64,000 nt of DNA from Tistrella mobilis KA081020-065 (GTDB lineage Bacteria > Pseudomonadota > Alphaproteobacteria > Tistrellales > Tistrellaceae). The stretch is taken from assembly GCF_000264455.2 (NCBI RefSeq), contig NC_017956.1:1905501-1969500 (forward strand), given 5' to 3'. The notes beneath the pieces were generated by a model that was given only the letters and a program-made list of their open reading frames with translations, had not been told where the DNA came from and ran no database searches. Shown here one piece after another: positions 1-11,017 of this stretch (the stretch's first letter is position 1; each line of letters starts with the position of its first letter). The position numbers and the translations under genes were made by a program.

Positions 1-380
1 AGTGGCACGCCTTCATCAAGGACGACAAGCGCGTCGTCAACGACCCGATGGAAGCGACCTATATCGGCTTCAAGATGTGGAGCCAGGCGGTGCTGCAGGC
101 CGGCACCACCGACGTCGATGCCGTGCGCCAGGCCATGTACGGCCAGAAGGTCCCGTCGCTGACCGGCACCACCGCGGTCATGAACGTCAACCACCACCTG
201 TCGAAGCCGGTGCTGATCGGCGAGATCCAGGGTGATGGCCAGTTCTCGACCGTGTGGAAGACCGATGGTCCGATCGTCGGCGATGCCTGGTCCGACTACA
301 TCCCGGAAAGTGCCAAGCTGACCGCCGACTGGACCTATCCCTGGGTCTGCGGCAACTGCGAGACGCCGAAGTACAAGTGA
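1..380 (+). CDS. urtA: Urea ABC transporter substrate-binding protein UrtA, C-terminal fragment
   Basis: The window opens inside this gene; the reading frame starts at base 3 and runs about 125 residues to a TGA stop. The fragment ends with a Tyr/Trp-rich segment and a CGNCE motif near the C terminus, as in periplasmic urea-binding proteins of the UrtA/AmiC type. UrtA binds urea in the periplasm and hands it to the UrtBC permease. The identification rests on this tail and on urtBCDE following directly on the same strand. The start, signal peptide and most of the ligand-binding domain lie outside the window. Confidence 0.9.
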   Translation, partial: WHAFIKDDKRVVNDPMEATYIGFKMWSQAVLQAGTTDVDAVRQAMYGQKVPSLTGTTAVMNVNHHLSKPVLIGEIQGDGQFSTVWKTDGPIVGDAWSDYIPESAKLTADWTYPWVCGNCETPKYK

Positions 381-398
381 TGCGCTGACATCACGGCG

Positions 399-440
399 GC
401 TGCGCCGGGCCGGCCCAACCCCGGCATGGCCTGGCGCAGC
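399..440 (+). terminator. Strong hairpin downstream of urtA (attenuator-like)
   Basis: Bases 399-411 pair with 428-440 (13 bp including one G-U), starting 19 nt after the urtA stop. No T-run follows, so it is not a classical intrinsic terminator. A structure here could protect the 3' end of the urtA message or reduce read-through into urtB, so that the binding protein is made in excess over the membrane parts. The pairing is seen; the role is inferred. Confidence 0.45.
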
Positions 441-652
441 AGCATCTTCACGGAAAGTCTTCACCGATCGGACGGTGGCCCGTGCCGCCCGATCGCGGAG
501 GACGGGGCTTCGGCTGTCTGCCTGTGGCCGCGGTACGCTCTCCCGCCGCCCGAGACATCACGACCGCCGAAGCCCCACCCTGCCCTTGCCGCCCCGGATC
601 GGCCGGTCAGCTTCACCGGCGGCTCCGCACGCGGTTGCAGAAGACGAGCCCG

Positions 653-2392
653 ATGCCCGGACAAGCGATTTCTCCCCGCCGGCCTGCCGGCGGCCCCGCC
701 ACGCTGCTGCGCGCCCTCGCGCTGGCGGCGGTGCTGCTGATCCTGCCGTTCGCCACCGGCCCATCCACCTTTTCTCCCGCAGGCGTGGCCGTCGCCCAGA
801 CGACCGATGCCGCACCGACCGCGGAAGAGGATGCACAGCTGCGCGCCGCACTCGCCACCGAAGGCAGTGGCTTCGACGGCGCGCTGGCACTGATTCGCGC
901 CCTGGCCGCCACGGGCGATGCCCGTGCCGCCCGGGCGATCGATGCCCTCCAGTCCGGCAATCTCGGCCGCCTGAACGATGGCGGTCTGGTGATCCTGGAA
1001 GGTCGCGGCAACGATGCCGGCATGCGCGATCCGGTGACCGGCGAGGATCTCGGCAAGGCCGAACGCGGCCTGGTCGAGCGCATCCGCGTCAACAATCGGG
1101 TGCGGGTCGAGGCCCGCGCCGCGATGGGCCTGATCGATCTCAGGGCAAAACGGCCGGAACGGCGCATTGCTGCGGCCGACGGCCTGATCAAGTCTCCGGA
1201 TGCGGCGGCACTGCCGCTGCTCACCCAGGCGATCGAGACCGAGACCGACGGCCGCGCCCGCGATGCCCTGACCAAGGCGCTGGCCGCCGTGCAGGCCTTC
1301 TACGCCGAGAACCCGGAGGAACGCCTTCAGGCGATCGAGACCCTGGGCGACTATGCCGACCCGCAGGTCCGCAGCCTGCTCGGCCGGATCGCCGACGGTA
1401 CACCGGAAGGGCTCTCCCCGGATGCCGCCCAGGCGGTGAAGGGTGCGGCGATCGATGCGCTGGCTGCCGTGGAAGCCAAGCTCGAAATGTGGGCGCTCGT
1501 CGGCAATGTCTATCAGGGGCTGAGCCTCGGATCGGTTCTCGTCCTTGCCGCCGTCGGTCTTGCCATCACCTTCGGCGTGATGGGCGTGATCAACATGGCC
1601 CATGGCGAGATGGTGATGCTCGGGGCCTATACGACCTATCTGGTCCAGCAGGGCATCGCGGCCGCGGCGCCGGCCCTGATGCCGGTATCGCTGTTGATCG
1701 CCCTGCCCGCAGCCTTCCTGGTCTCGGGGGCCGCTGGTTTCGCGATCGAGCGCAGCGTGATCCGCTGGCTCTATGGCCGGCCGCTCGAAACCCTGCTCGC
1801 GACCTGGGGGCTCAGCCTGATCATTCAGCAGGCGGTGCGCTCCATCTTCGGGCCGACCAATCGCGAAGTCTCCAGCCCCGACTGGATGAGCGGCGCTTTC
1901 GAGATCGCCGGCGGCATCACGCTGACCTATAACCGGCTCTGGATTCTGGCCTTCTCCCTGGTCGTGGTCGGCGGCGTGGCACTGCTTCTGCGCAAAACGC
2001 CCCTCGGCCTGCATGTCCGTGCGGTCACGCAAAACCGGTCCATGGCCTCGTCCATGGGCATCCGGACCGGCCGGATCGACGCCCTCACCTTCGCCCTCGG
2101 CTCAGGGATCGCCGGCATTGCCGGTGTGGCGCTCAGCCAGATCGACAATGTCAGCCCGAATCTCGGCCAGGGCTACATCATCGACAGCTTCATGGTGGTG
2201 GTGTTCGGCGGTGTCGGCACGCTCTGGGGCACGCTGATCGGCGGGTTCGCCCTGGGTGTGGTGAACAAGCTGCTGGAACCCTTCGCCGGTGCCGTGCTCG
2301 CCAAGATCCTGGTGCTGATCGCGATCATCCTGTTCATCCAGAAGCGGCCGCGCGGTCTGTTCGCGCTCAAGGGCCGCGCGGTGGAGGCCTGA
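653..2392 (+). CDS. urtB: Urea ABC transporter permease UrtB with long periplasmic N-terminal extension
   Basis: Inner-membrane permease of the high-affinity urea importer, pairing with UrtC. The ATG at 653 gives 579 residues; the open frame continues upstream to 482, but this ATG directly precedes a basic stretch and a hydrophobic signal segment ending in VAVAQ. Residues about 50-278 are a soluble, helical, Ala/Leu-rich extension. The LivH-like permease domain begins near residue 279 and contains the conserved GVINMAHGEM motif. Proteobacterial UrtB proteins often carry such an extension, unlike LivH (about 300 aa). The urtC start follows after 4 nt and uses a GGAGG lying in the urtB 3' end. 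The start codon is less certain than the identity. Confidence 0.93.
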   Translation: MPGQAISPRRPAGGPATLLRALALAAVLLILPFATGPSTFSPAGVAVAQTTDAAPTAEEDAQLRAALATEGSGFDGALALIRALAATGDARAARAIDALQSGNLGRLNDGGLVILEGRGNDAGMRDPVTGEDLGKAERGLVERIRVNNRVRVEARAAMGLIDLRAKRPERRIAAADGLIKSPDAAALPLLTQAIETETDGRARDALTKALAAVQAFYAENPEERLQAIETLGDYADPQVRSLLGRIADGTPEGLSPDAAQAVKGAAIDALAAVEAKLEMWALVGNVYQGLSLGSVLVLAAVGLAITFGVMGVINMAHGEMVMLGAYTTYLVQQGIAAAAPALMPVSLLIALPAAFLVSGAAGFAIERSVIRWLYGRPLETLLATWGLSLIIQQAVRSIFGPTNREVSSPDWMSGAFEIAGGITLTYNRLWILAFSLVVVGGVALLLRKTPLGLHVRAVTQNRSMASSMGIRTGRIDALTFALGSGIAGIAGVALSQIDNVSPNLGQGYIIDSFMVVVFGGVGTLWGTLIGGFALGVVNKLLEPFAGAVLAKILVLIAIILFIQKRPRGLFALKGRAVEA

Positions 2393-2396
2393 TCCC

Positions 2397-3599
2397 ATGG
2401 CATCGACCACCGAACCCGCCGCCGCTCCCCGCCAGGCCCCGCGCGGCCTGGCACGCGGCCCGCGCCGGCCGATCCTCCTGGCCCTGCTCGGCGATCGTGG
2501 CGGGCTGATCTTCATGGGGCTGATCGCGGCCTCCGCCGTGCTGATGCCGATCTCCGCCCTGGTGCTGCCGGCAGAGCATCCGCTGGCGATCCCGTCTTAC
2601 ATGGTGTCGCTGTTCGGCAAGTATCTCTGCTATGCGCTGCTTGCCCTCGCCCTCGATCTGGTCTGGGGCTATTGCGGCATCCTCAGCCTGGGTCACGGCG
2701 CCTTCTTCGCCCTGGGCGGCTATGCCATGGGCATGCATCTGATGCGCGAGATCGGCCCGCGCGGCGTCTATGGCAACCCGGTTCTGCCCGACTTCATGGT
2801 CTTCCTGAACTGGCAGGAACTGCCCTGGTACTGGCATGGCTTCGACATGGCCTGGTTCGCCATTCTGATGGCGCTGGTCGTGCCCGGCCTGCTCGCCTTC
2901 GTGCTCGGCTGGCTGTGCTTCCGGTCGCGGGTGACCGGCGTCTATCTGTCGATCATCACCCAGGCCATGACCTACGCCCTGCTGCTCGCCTTCTTCCGCA
3001 ATGACATGGGTTTCGGCGGCAATAACGGTCTCACGGACTTCAAGGACCTGTTCGGCTACAGCCTGCAGGCACCCGAGATGCGGGTGGCGCTTTATTCCGC
3101 CACCGCCATCGCCCTGGTCGGTGCCTATGCGCTCTCGCGCATCGTGGTGACCTCGAAGCTCGGCAAGGTGCTGGTCTCGATCCGCGACGCCGAAAGCCGG
3201 GTGCGCTTCCTGGGCTATCGGGTGGAGCACTACAAGCTCTTCGTCTTCGTGCTCTCGGCCATGCTGGCCGGCATTGCCGGTGCGCTCTATGTGCCGCAGG
3301 TCGGCATCATCAATCCGGGCGAGTTCGCCCCCGCCAACTCGATCGAAGCCGTGATCTGGGTGGCGGTCGGCGGCCGCGGCACGCTCTGGGGTGCCGCCCT
3401 GGGTGGTATCGCGGTCAACTGGGCAAAGACCTGGTTCACCGGCGCCCTGCCTGAATTCTGGCTCTTCGCCCTGGGGGCGCTGTTCGTTGCCGTGACGCTG
3501 TTCCTGCCCAAGGGGCTGGTCGGCCGGCTGCCGGCCTTCCCCACCTTCGGCCGCCGCCGCGAGGCCGTCCCCCCCGCCGCCACGGAGGACCGCGGATGA
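2397..3599 (+). CDS. urtC: Urea ABC transporter permease UrtC
   Basis: Second permease subunit of the urea importer, 400 residues and LivM-like, with about ten hydrophobic segments. The motif CGILSLGHGAFFALGGY near residue 95 and the segment VAVGGRGTLWGAALGG near residue 325 are typical of branched-chain amino acid/urea permeases. The N-terminal 30 residues are Pro/Arg/Ala-rich and probably cytoplasmic. The ATG lies 9 nt after a GGAGG. The stop overlaps the urtD start (ATGA), so the two are probably translationally coupled. Confidence 0.95.
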   Translation: MASTTEPAAAPRQAPRGLARGPRRPILLALLGDRGGLIFMGLIAASAVLMPISALVLPAEHPLAIPSYMVSLFGKYLCYALLALALDLVWGYCGILSLGHGAFFALGGYAMGMHLMREIGPRGVYGNPVLPDFMVFLNWQELPWYWHGFDMAWFAILMALVVPGLLAFVLGWLCFRSRVTGVYLSIITQAMTYALLLAFFRNDMGFGGNNGLTDFKDLFGYSLQAPEMRVALYSATAIALVGAYALSRIVVTSKLGKVLVSIRDAESRVRFLGYRVEHYKLFVFVLSAMLAGIAGALYVPQVGIINPGEFAPANSIEAVIWVAVGGRGTLWGAALGGIAVNWAKTWFTGALPEFWLFALGALFVAVTLFLPKGLVGRLPAFPTFGRRREAVPPAATEDRG

Positions 3600-4399
3600 C
3601 CGTGCATACCGCCGACCTGCTGGCAGATGCCGGCACCGCACCCGACGGTGGCCGCAGCCCCCGGGGCAGTGCCCTTTATCTCGACGGCGTGACCGTCAGC
3701 TTCGACGGCTTCCGGGCCCTGAATGAGCTGTCGCTGGTGGTCGATCACGGCGAGCTTCGCGCCGTGATCGGCCCCAACGGCGCCGGCAAGACCACGATGA
3801 TGGATGTGATGACCGGCAAGACCCGGCCAGACAAGGGCAAGGTCCTGCTCGACGGTTCGATCGATCTCACGAAGCTCGACGAGGCGCGCATCGCCACCCT
3901 TGGCATCGGCCGCAAATTCCAGAAGCCCAGCGTCTTCGAGACCCATACCGTGGTCGACAATCTGGAACTGGCGCTTGCCGGTGATCGCGGCCCGTTTGCG
4001 GCCCTCAAATTCCGGCGCACCGCCGACAAGGCCGCGCGGATCGAGGCGGTTCTAGAGGACATCGCCCTCGCCCACCGCGCCCATGAACCCGCGGGCCGTC
4101 TCAGCCACGGCCAGAAACAGTGGCTGGAAATCGGCATGCTGCTGATGCAACAGCCGCGGGTGCTGCTGGTCGATGAACCGGCAGCCGGCATGACCGATGC
4201 CGAAACCTCACAGACCGCCGTGCTGCTGAAGCGCCTGGCGCAGTCTCATGCGGTGATCGTGGTCGAACACGATATGGGCTTCGTGCGCGATCTGGACTGC
4301 AAGGTGACCGTGCTGCACGAAGGCTCGGTGCTCGCCGAAGGCTCTCTCGACCATGTCCAGGCCGACCAGCGGGTCGTGGACGTCTATCTCGGCCGCTGA
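3596..4399 (+). CDS. urtD: Urea ABC transporter ATP-binding protein UrtD
   Basis: Cytoplasmic ATPase subunit, 267 residues. Walker A GPNGAGKTT is at residues 59-67, the signature appears as LSHGQKQWLEIG, and Walker B as VLLVDEPAAGM; LivG/UrtD proteins share the AGMT tail after Walker B. The first 25 residues before the ABC domain are not conserved. It overlaps urtC by 4 nt and precedes urtE by 15 nt. With UrtE it forms the heterodimeric ATPase that powers urea import. Confidence 0.95.
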   Translation: MTVHTADLLADAGTAPDGGRSPRGSALYLDGVTVSFDGFRALNELSLVVDHGELRAVIGPNGAGKTTMMDVMTGKTRPDKGKVLLDGSIDLTKLDEARIATLGIGRKFQKPSVFETHTVVDNLELALAGDRGPFAALKFRRTADKAARIEAVLEDIALAHRAHEPAGRLSHGQKQWLEIGMLLMQQPRVLLVDEPAAGMTDAETSQTAVLLKRLAQSHAVIVVEHDMGFVRDLDCKVTVLHEGSVLAEGSLDHVQADQRVVDVYLGR

Positions 4400-4414
4400 C
4401 GGAGGCTTGCACCC

Positions 4415-5110
4415 ATGCTCGACGTTCATGCGCTGGACGTGCATTACGGTTCGGCCCAGGCGCTCAAGGGCGTCTCGATCGAGGCCCGCGCCGGCGAGGT
4501 CACCTGCGTGCTCGGCCGCAACGGTGTCGGCAAGACCACGCTGATGCGCGCAATCACAGGCCATCTGAAGCCCTCGGGCGGCAGCATCAAGCTGGATGGC
4601 GCCGATCTTGCCGGCCGCGCGCCCTATGACCGGGCCCGGTCCGGCATCGGCTTCGTGCCCCAGGGCCGCGAGGTCTTTCCGCTGCTGACGGTGGAAGAGA
4701 ACCTGCGCACCGGCCTCGCCGCCCGGCCACGCAAGCTGGAGCGGAAGATCCCGGACGACATCTTCGCGCTCTTCCCCGTGCTCAAATCCATGCTCGGCCG
4801 CCGGGGTGGCGACCTGTCCGGCGGCCAGCAGCAGCAGCTCGCCATCGGCCGCGCGCTCGTCACCGCCCCCAAGCTGCTGGTCCTGGACGAGCCGACCGAG
4901 GGTATCCAGCCCTCGATCATCAAGGATATCGGCCGGGTGATCCGGCTGCTTGCCCGGGAACGGGGGCTTGCGGTGGTCCTCGTTGAGCAGTATTTCGATT
5001 TTGCCCAGGAGCTTGCGGATCGCTTCATCGTGCTGGATCGCGGTGAGGTGATCGCCGCCGGAGACGGGGCAGCCCTCGACGACGACATCCGTCGCCACCT
5101 CACCGTCTGA
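4415..5110 (+). CDS. urtE: Urea ABC transporter ATP-binding protein UrtE
   Basis: Second ATPase subunit, 231 residues, LivF-like. Walker A GRNGVGKTT is near residues 34-42, the signature is LSGGQQQQLAIGRAL, and Walker B LLVLDEPTEGIQPS. The phrase TEGIQPSI after Walker B is characteristic of UrtE. It is the last transporter gene; ureD begins 18 nt after its stop, which places transport and urease genes in one transcription unit. Confidence 0.96.
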   Translation: MLDVHALDVHYGSAQALKGVSIEARAGEVTCVLGRNGVGKTTLMRAITGHLKPSGGSIKLDGADLAGRAPYDRARSGIGFVPQGREVFPLLTVEENLRTGLAARPRKLERKIPDDIFALFPVLKSMLGRRGGDLSGGQQQQLAIGRALVTAPKLLVLDEPTEGIQPSIIKDIGRVIRLLARERGLAVVLVEQYFDFAQELADRFIVLDRGEVIAAGDGAALDDDIRRHLTV

Positions 5111-5128
5111 TACCGGTAGCCCCCGAAG

Positions 5129-6085
5129 GTGCAGATTCCCAAAGACGATGCGGCTCGTGCCCGGCGTGCCGCCCTGGATTGCGGCCGTCTGACCCTGGTG
5201 ATGGGCCCCGCTCCCACTGCCAGGCGTGGCCTGCGCGACCTTGTCCAGCAGGTGCCCTATCGGGCGCTCTTCCCCCATGCGGAACCCGGCGAGCCGCCGA
5301 TGGTGGTGGTCACCAGCACCTCGGGCGGTATCGTGGGCGGCGACCGGCTGGGGCTGGACGTGACGGTCGAGGACGGGGCCCGGCTGCTGCTGATGCCGCA
5401 GGCGGCAGAGCGCGTCTATCGGACGACCGGACCGGTTTCCACGATCGACAATCTGTTCCGGGTCGGTCGGCATGCCTGCTTCGAATGGCTGCCGCAGGAG
5501 ACGATCATCTACGACCGTGCCCGGTTCGAGCGTCGCACCCGACTAATGCTCGCCGATCAGACCTCTCGCGCCCTGTTCGGCGAGATACTCGTGCTCGGGC
5601 GGACTGCCCACGGTGAGAGCGTCCTCAGAGCACGATTGCGCGATGCCTGGGCAGTCGAGCGTGCAGGCAGGCTTGTGCTGGCCGATGCCTTCGACCTGGC
5701 AGAGGAGGATTTCGCCGCCGCCATCGCCAGCCCCTCCGCGCTGGGCGGCATGACCGCAATCGCAGGATTCTGCGGAATCGGCAGTCCGGGAGAGACCGCG
5801 GGCCAGGCGCTCCGCGACCGGTTGCGGCGGGAACTGGAAGCGGCTGAAGGCCCGGAGCCGGCTTTCGGCACGAAACATGCATCAAATGCAACAGGGTCCG
5901 CTGCGGATCCGGATGCCCTCACCCGTCCCATCGTCGGGATCGGTCTCGTCGACGGGTGTCTGGTGGTGCGGATGGCGGGGGGCGATGCCGCCCGTCTGAA
6001 GCGGGTTTTCGACCGGCTGTGGGCGGTGGCGCGGGCGGAACTTCTTCATCATCCACCGCGTTTGCCGCGCATCCGTCGCGGCTGA
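5129..6085 (+). CDS. ureD: Urease accessory protein UreD
   Basis: UreD (UreH) forms the UreDFG scaffold that delivers nickel to apo-urease. The GTG start at 5129 gives 318 residues. Family features are the [13 protein letters not shown] segment (about residues 55-67), the TQAAERVYR-like stretch [11 protein letters not shown], and the [16 protein letters not shown] motif. A patch near residues 245-265 is poorly conserved and may be a species-specific insertion. It precedes ureA by 67 nt. Start choice is moderately certain, since no ATG lies nearby in frame. Confidence 0.93.
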   Translation: MQIPKDDAARARRAALDCGRLTLVMGPAPTARRGLRDLVQQVPYRALFPHAEPGEPPMVVVTSTSGGIVGGDRLGLDVTVEDGARLLLMPQAAERVYRTTGPVSTIDNLFRVGRHACFEWLPQETIIYDRARFERRTRLMLADQTSRALFGEILVLGRTAHGESVLRARLRDAWAVERAGRLVLADAFDLAEEDFAAAIASPSALGGMTAIAGFCGIGSPGETAGQALRDRLRRELEAAEGPEPAFGTKHASNATGSAADPDALTRPIVGIGLVDGCLVVRMAGGDAARLKRVFDRLWAVARAELLHHPPRLPRIRRG

Positions 6086-6152
6086 ACTGAAATCCGCCCG
6101 TCAGAGGCGACAGGTTAAACGATACAGGGAACGGCCAGGGAGCGTCCGCCGC

Positions 6153-6455
6153 ATGCATCTGAGCCCTCGGGAGACGGAAAAACTGCTGATCGCCATGGCG
6201 GCCGAAGTGGCGCGAAAGCGCCGTGCCCGTGGCGTGAAGCTCAACTATCCGGAAGCGATTGCCCTGATCACCGATGTCGTGGTCGAAGGCGCCCGCGACG
6301 GCCGCAGCGTCGCCGATCTGATGGCGGCAGGCGGTCGGGTGCTCACCCGCGACGAGGTGATGCCGGGCATCCCCGAGATGATCGAACAGATCCAGGTCGA
6401 AGCGACCTTCCCCGACGGGACCAAACTGGTCACCGTCCACAACCCGATCCGCTGA
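6153..6455 (+). CDS. ureA: Urease subunit gamma UreA
   Basis: Small structural subunit of nickel urease (urea + H2O to ammonia and carbamate), 100 residues, the usual gamma length. It starts [12 protein letters not shown], contains [10 protein letters not shown] near residue 30 and ends in the standard VTVHNPI tail. ureB starts 10 nt downstream with a GAGGGGG element in between. Subunits A, B and C are separate here, as in most proteobacteria, not fused as in Helicobacter. Confidence 0.97.
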   Translation: MHLSPRETEKLLIAMAAEVARKRRARGVKLNYPEAIALITDVVVEGARDGRSVADLMAAGGRVLTRDEVMPGIPEMIEQIQVEATFPDGTKLVTVHNPIR

Positions 6456-6465
6456 GGGGGCCAGG

Positions 6466-6864
6466 ATGACCGACACCACCCCGCCCCGCGCTGCTGCGGA
6501 TACCCCGTTCTCTCCCGACGCCGAAGGCCTGGCGCCGGGCGCGATCATCCCCGCCGCCGGAGTGATCACCCTGAATGCCGGCCGCCCGACCATAGAGATC
6601 GAGGTCGCGAACACCGGCGACCGGCCGGTGCAGGTCGGCTCACACTATCATTTCTATGAGACCAATACCGGGCTCACCTTCGATCGCCCGGCCGCTTACG
6701 GAATGCGTCTCGATATTCCCGCCGGCTCGGCCGTCCGCTTCGAACCCGGCCAGACCCGCAGCGTGCGCCTGGTCGCCTATCAGGGCGACCGGGTGGTGCA
6801 TGGCTTCGACGGTAAGGTGTCGGGCGCGCTCGGCGCCGCGGCACCCAAGGGCGGGGAGGGTTGA
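6466..6864 (+). CDS. ureB: Urease subunit beta UreB
   Basis: Beta subunit of urease, 132 residues, slightly longer than the common 100-106 because of an N-terminal extension of about 25 Ala/Pro-rich residues. The core motifs are present: PGAIIPA, the [19 protein letters not shown] block, and [13 protein letters not shown]. The ureC start lies 4 nt after the stop. The protein bridges gamma and alpha subunits in the (ABC)3 trimer. Confidence 0.97.
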   Translation: MTDTTPPRAAADTPFSPDAEGLAPGAIIPAAGVITLNAGRPTIEIEVANTGDRPVQVGSHYHFYETNTGLTFDRPAAYGMRLDIPAGSAVRFEPGQTRSVRLVAYQGDRVVHGFDGKVSGALGAAAPKGGEG

Positions 6865-6868
6865 ACCC

Positions 6869-8578
<1,710 letters not shown>

Positions 8579-8689
8579 CACAGATTTTCCAGGGAGACAC
8601 ACCGAAAGATCACCGATCAAACCCCCCGTCCCGATGCACGATCCGCATGCGACAGCCGCATCGCGTCGCCACGCAGGAGACCGGTTCCC

Positions 8690-9535
8690 ATGAAGATGAC
8701 CCAGCTTTCCGCCACGGCCGCCGCCGTCGAGAAGATCACGCCCCTGGTTCCCGAAGCCCCTCAGTCGGTCATGCCCAGGGCCGTGCAGGTGGTGACTGCT
8801 GCTTTGCCGGTTCTGGGCCCGGATGCCGCCTGGGGCACGATCACCCTGCCGCATGCCGACCGCCATCGCCGGCGGATCCGGCTTGCCACCGATGACGGCC
8901 GCGCCTTCCTGCTGGACCTGCGCGAGGCGGTCAGGCTGGCCGATGGTGACCGGCTGATGCTGGACCAGGGCGGCCATGTCGTGGTCCGGGCGGCACCCGA
9001 AGCGGTGATTGAAGCCGAAACTGCGGATCGGCGGGATCTCGTCCGCATCGCCTGGCATCTGGGCAACCGGCATGTGCCGCTGGCCGTTACCACCCATATC
9101 GTCACGCCGCGGCTGCGCATTTCCCGCGACCTGGTTGCCCGCGACCTGCTCGGCCGGCTGGGGGCGCATCTGACGGAGACCGTCGCCCCCTTCGATCCGG
9201 AACCGATCCTGGGGGCCGCCGGCATCGCGGCGGGGGATGAGCACGGTCATAGCCATGGGCATCACGATCACGGGCATCATGACCACGGCCATGCCATGAA
9301 GGCGAGCGCCGCCGTCGATCTGGTCGGCGGCACCGGTGCCGACACCGCCCGTGCGGCCTGGCAGATCGGCAACCGCCATCGGCCGGTGCAGGTGGTGGAC
9401 GGCTGGCGGATCCGGGCCTCGGATGAACCGCTTGTCCGCCGGATCGCCGCCGCGCTGGGGCTGCGTGTTCTGCCGGCGGCAGATGCCTTCGAGCCTGAAC
9501 CCGGTGCCTATGCCGATCACGGCCATCACCACTGA
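8690..9535 (+). CDS. ureE: Urease nickel metallochaperone UreE with duplicated C-terminal domain
   Basis: UreE binds nickel and passes it to UreG/urease. This protein has 281 residues against about 150-200 for the family. Residues 30-110 are the N-terminal domain and 113-175 a C-terminal metal-binding domain with GNRH at 125-128. A His-rich linker at 185-201 (HGHSHGHHDHGHHDHGH) follows, then a second C-terminal-type domain at about 219-275 with GNRH at 227-230, ending FEPEPGAYA and HGHHH. The two domains are diverged, so the duplication is not recent. The frame is continuous. The gene sits 111 nt after ureC and has an AGGAGA element about 12 nt before its ATG. Confidence 0.92.
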   Translation: MKMTQLSATAAAVEKITPLVPEAPQSVMPRAVQVVTAALPVLGPDAAWGTITLPHADRHRRRIRLATDDGRAFLLDLREAVRLADGDRLMLDQGGHVVVRAAPEAVIEAETADRRDLVRIAWHLGNRHVPLAVTTHIVTPRLRISRDLVARDLLGRLGAHLTETVAPFDPEPILGAAGIAAGDEHGHSHGHHDHGHHDHGHAMKASAAVDLVGGTGADTARAAWQIGNRHRPVQVVDGWRIRASDEPLVRRIAAALGLRVLPAADAFEPEPGAYADHGHHH

Positions 9536-9542
9536 TCCCGCC

Positions 9543-10298
9543 ATGACCGCCGAAGGACAGGCCCTGCTCTACGGATGGCCGGACGGACCCGCAGCTTGTG
9601 CAGTCACGACCGACGTGCAGGGCCTCCACCAGCTGCTCGCCTGGACCAGCCCCAGCTTCCCCATCGGTGCCTTCAGCTACAGTCACGGGCTGGAGCAGGC
9701 GGTCGAAGACGGCACGGTCGGCACGGCAGAAACGCTCGCTGCCTGGATCGACGGCGTCCTGCGCTTCGGGGCCGGGCGGACGGATGCCGGTTTCGCTGTG
9801 CGCGCCGCCCGCCAGGCCCGTGCCGGCGACATGGCCGGGCTTGTGGAAACCGCCATCGTCTCGTCCGCCCTGGTCCCCGCCGGCGAACGCGCCTTGGAGG
9901 CACGCCAGCAGGGACGGTCGTTCCTCCATGCGGTTGCCCGTGGCTGGGCGCTCGACAAAGCCGCGGACCTGGCGGCGCAGCTCGACGCTGTGGAGGTTCC
10001 CGTCACCCTGCCGGTTGCGGCAGGGGCCTGCGGCGGATGGGCCGGCCTGCCCGAAGACATGCTGATCGAAGCCCTTGTCCACGCCTTTGCCGCCAATCTC
10101 GTCTCGGCGGGCGTCCGGCTGGTGCCGCTGGGGCAGACCGATGGCCAGCGGGTGCTGGCGGCGCTGGGGCCTGTGATCGGTGCCGTGGCCACCGCCGCCC
10201 GCGCCAGGCCGGAGGCCGCTCCCGGCGGGGCTGCCATTCTTGCCGACATTGCCGCCCTTCGACACGAAACCCTCTATTCCAGGCTGTTCCGCTCATGA
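9543..10298 (+). CDS. ureF: Urease accessory protein UreF
   Basis: UreF joins UreD and UreG in the GTP-dependent nickel insertion complex. It contains the diagnostic [22 protein letters not shown] motif region near the N terminus and a helical, Ala-rich body; 251 residues. The ATG at 9543 is preferred; an in-frame ATG at 9510 inside the ureE 3' end would add 11 residues. The stop overlaps the ureG start (ATGA). The frame is open further upstream only as a shadow of ureE. Confidence 0.93.
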   Translation: MTAEGQALLYGWPDGPAACAVTTDVQGLHQLLAWTSPSFPIGAFSYSHGLEQAVEDGTVGTAETLAAWIDGVLRFGAGRTDAGFAVRAARQARAGDMAGLVETAIVSSALVPAGERALEARQQGRSFLHAVARGWALDKAADLAAQLDAVEVPVTLPVAAGACGGWAGLPEDMLIEALVHAFAANLVSAGVRLVPLGQTDGQRVLAALGPVIGAVATAARARPEAAPGGAAILADIAALRHETLYSRLFRS

Positions 10299-11011
10299 CC
10301 ACACTCTCCCCCGCGCCCATCCCGCTCACCCCCGAGCGTAGTTCCAGGCCCTTGCGCATCGGTGTCGGCGGCCCTGTCGGCTCGGGCAAGACCGCCCTTC
10401 TCGAAGTGCTCTGCCGCAGGCTGCGCGACAGCTATCGCATCGCGGCGATCACCAACGACATCTATACCCAGGAAGACGCGCAGATCCTGACGCGGGCCGG
10501 TGCGCTGGCACCAGAGCGGATCATGGGAGTGGAGACCGGCGGCTGCCCGCATACTGCGATCCGCGAGGATGCGTCGATCAATCTCGCAGCGGTGGCGGAG
10601 ATGAGCACCCGCTTCCCCGATCTGGAGCTCATCTTCGTCGAAAGCGGCGGCGACAATCTGTCGGCGACCTTCTCGCCCGAGCTTGCCGATATCACGGTCT
10701 ATGTGATCGATGTGGCGGCGGGCGAGAAGATCCCGCGCAAGGGCGGCCCCGGCATCACCCGATCGGATCTGCTGGTGATCAACAAAGTCGATCTGGCCCC
10801 CCTGGTCGGCGCCGATCTCGGGATCATGGAGCGGGATGCCGCCCGCATGCGCGGCCGCCGCCCCTTCCTGTTCACCAATATGAAGAGTGGCGCCGGCGTC
10901 GATGCCCTGATCGCCCGCCTGCTGGACCTGGGCGGGCTGGACGATCGGCTGGGCGTGTCGTCTGCGGCACCGCTGGATGTCGCGGCGGCCAGAGCCGAGG
11001 CCGCTGCCTGA
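10295..11011 (+). CDS. ureG: Urease accessory GTPase UreG
   Basis: SIMIBI-class GTPase that energises nickel transfer, 238 residues. The P-loop [11 protein letters not shown] is near residues 26-36. The nickel-binding [13 protein letters not shown], the [17 protein letters not shown] block and the NKVDLAP (guanine specificity) motif are all intact. The ATG overlaps the ureF stop by 4 nt. It is the last gene of the urease operon; the next gene is convergent and only 6 nt away, with no clear intrinsic terminator between them. Confidence 0.97.
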   Translation: MTTLSPAPIPLTPERSSRPLRIGVGGPVGSGKTALLEVLCRRLRDSYRIAAITNDIYTQEDAQILTRAGALAPERIMGVETGGCPHTAIREDASINLAAVAEMSTRFPDLELIFVESGGDNLSATFSPELADITVYVIDVAAGEKIPRKGGPGITRSDLLVINKVDLAPLVGADLGIMERDAARMRGRRPFLFTNMKSGAGVDALIARLLDLGGLDDRLGVSSAAPLDVAAARAEAAA

Positions 11012-11017
11012 TACGGA

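Noticed and set aside
461-2032. Long minus-strand open frame (about 520 codons) opposite urtB
   Set aside because: Arg/Gly/His-rich composition with no family features; it is the usual antisense shadow in high-GC DNA.
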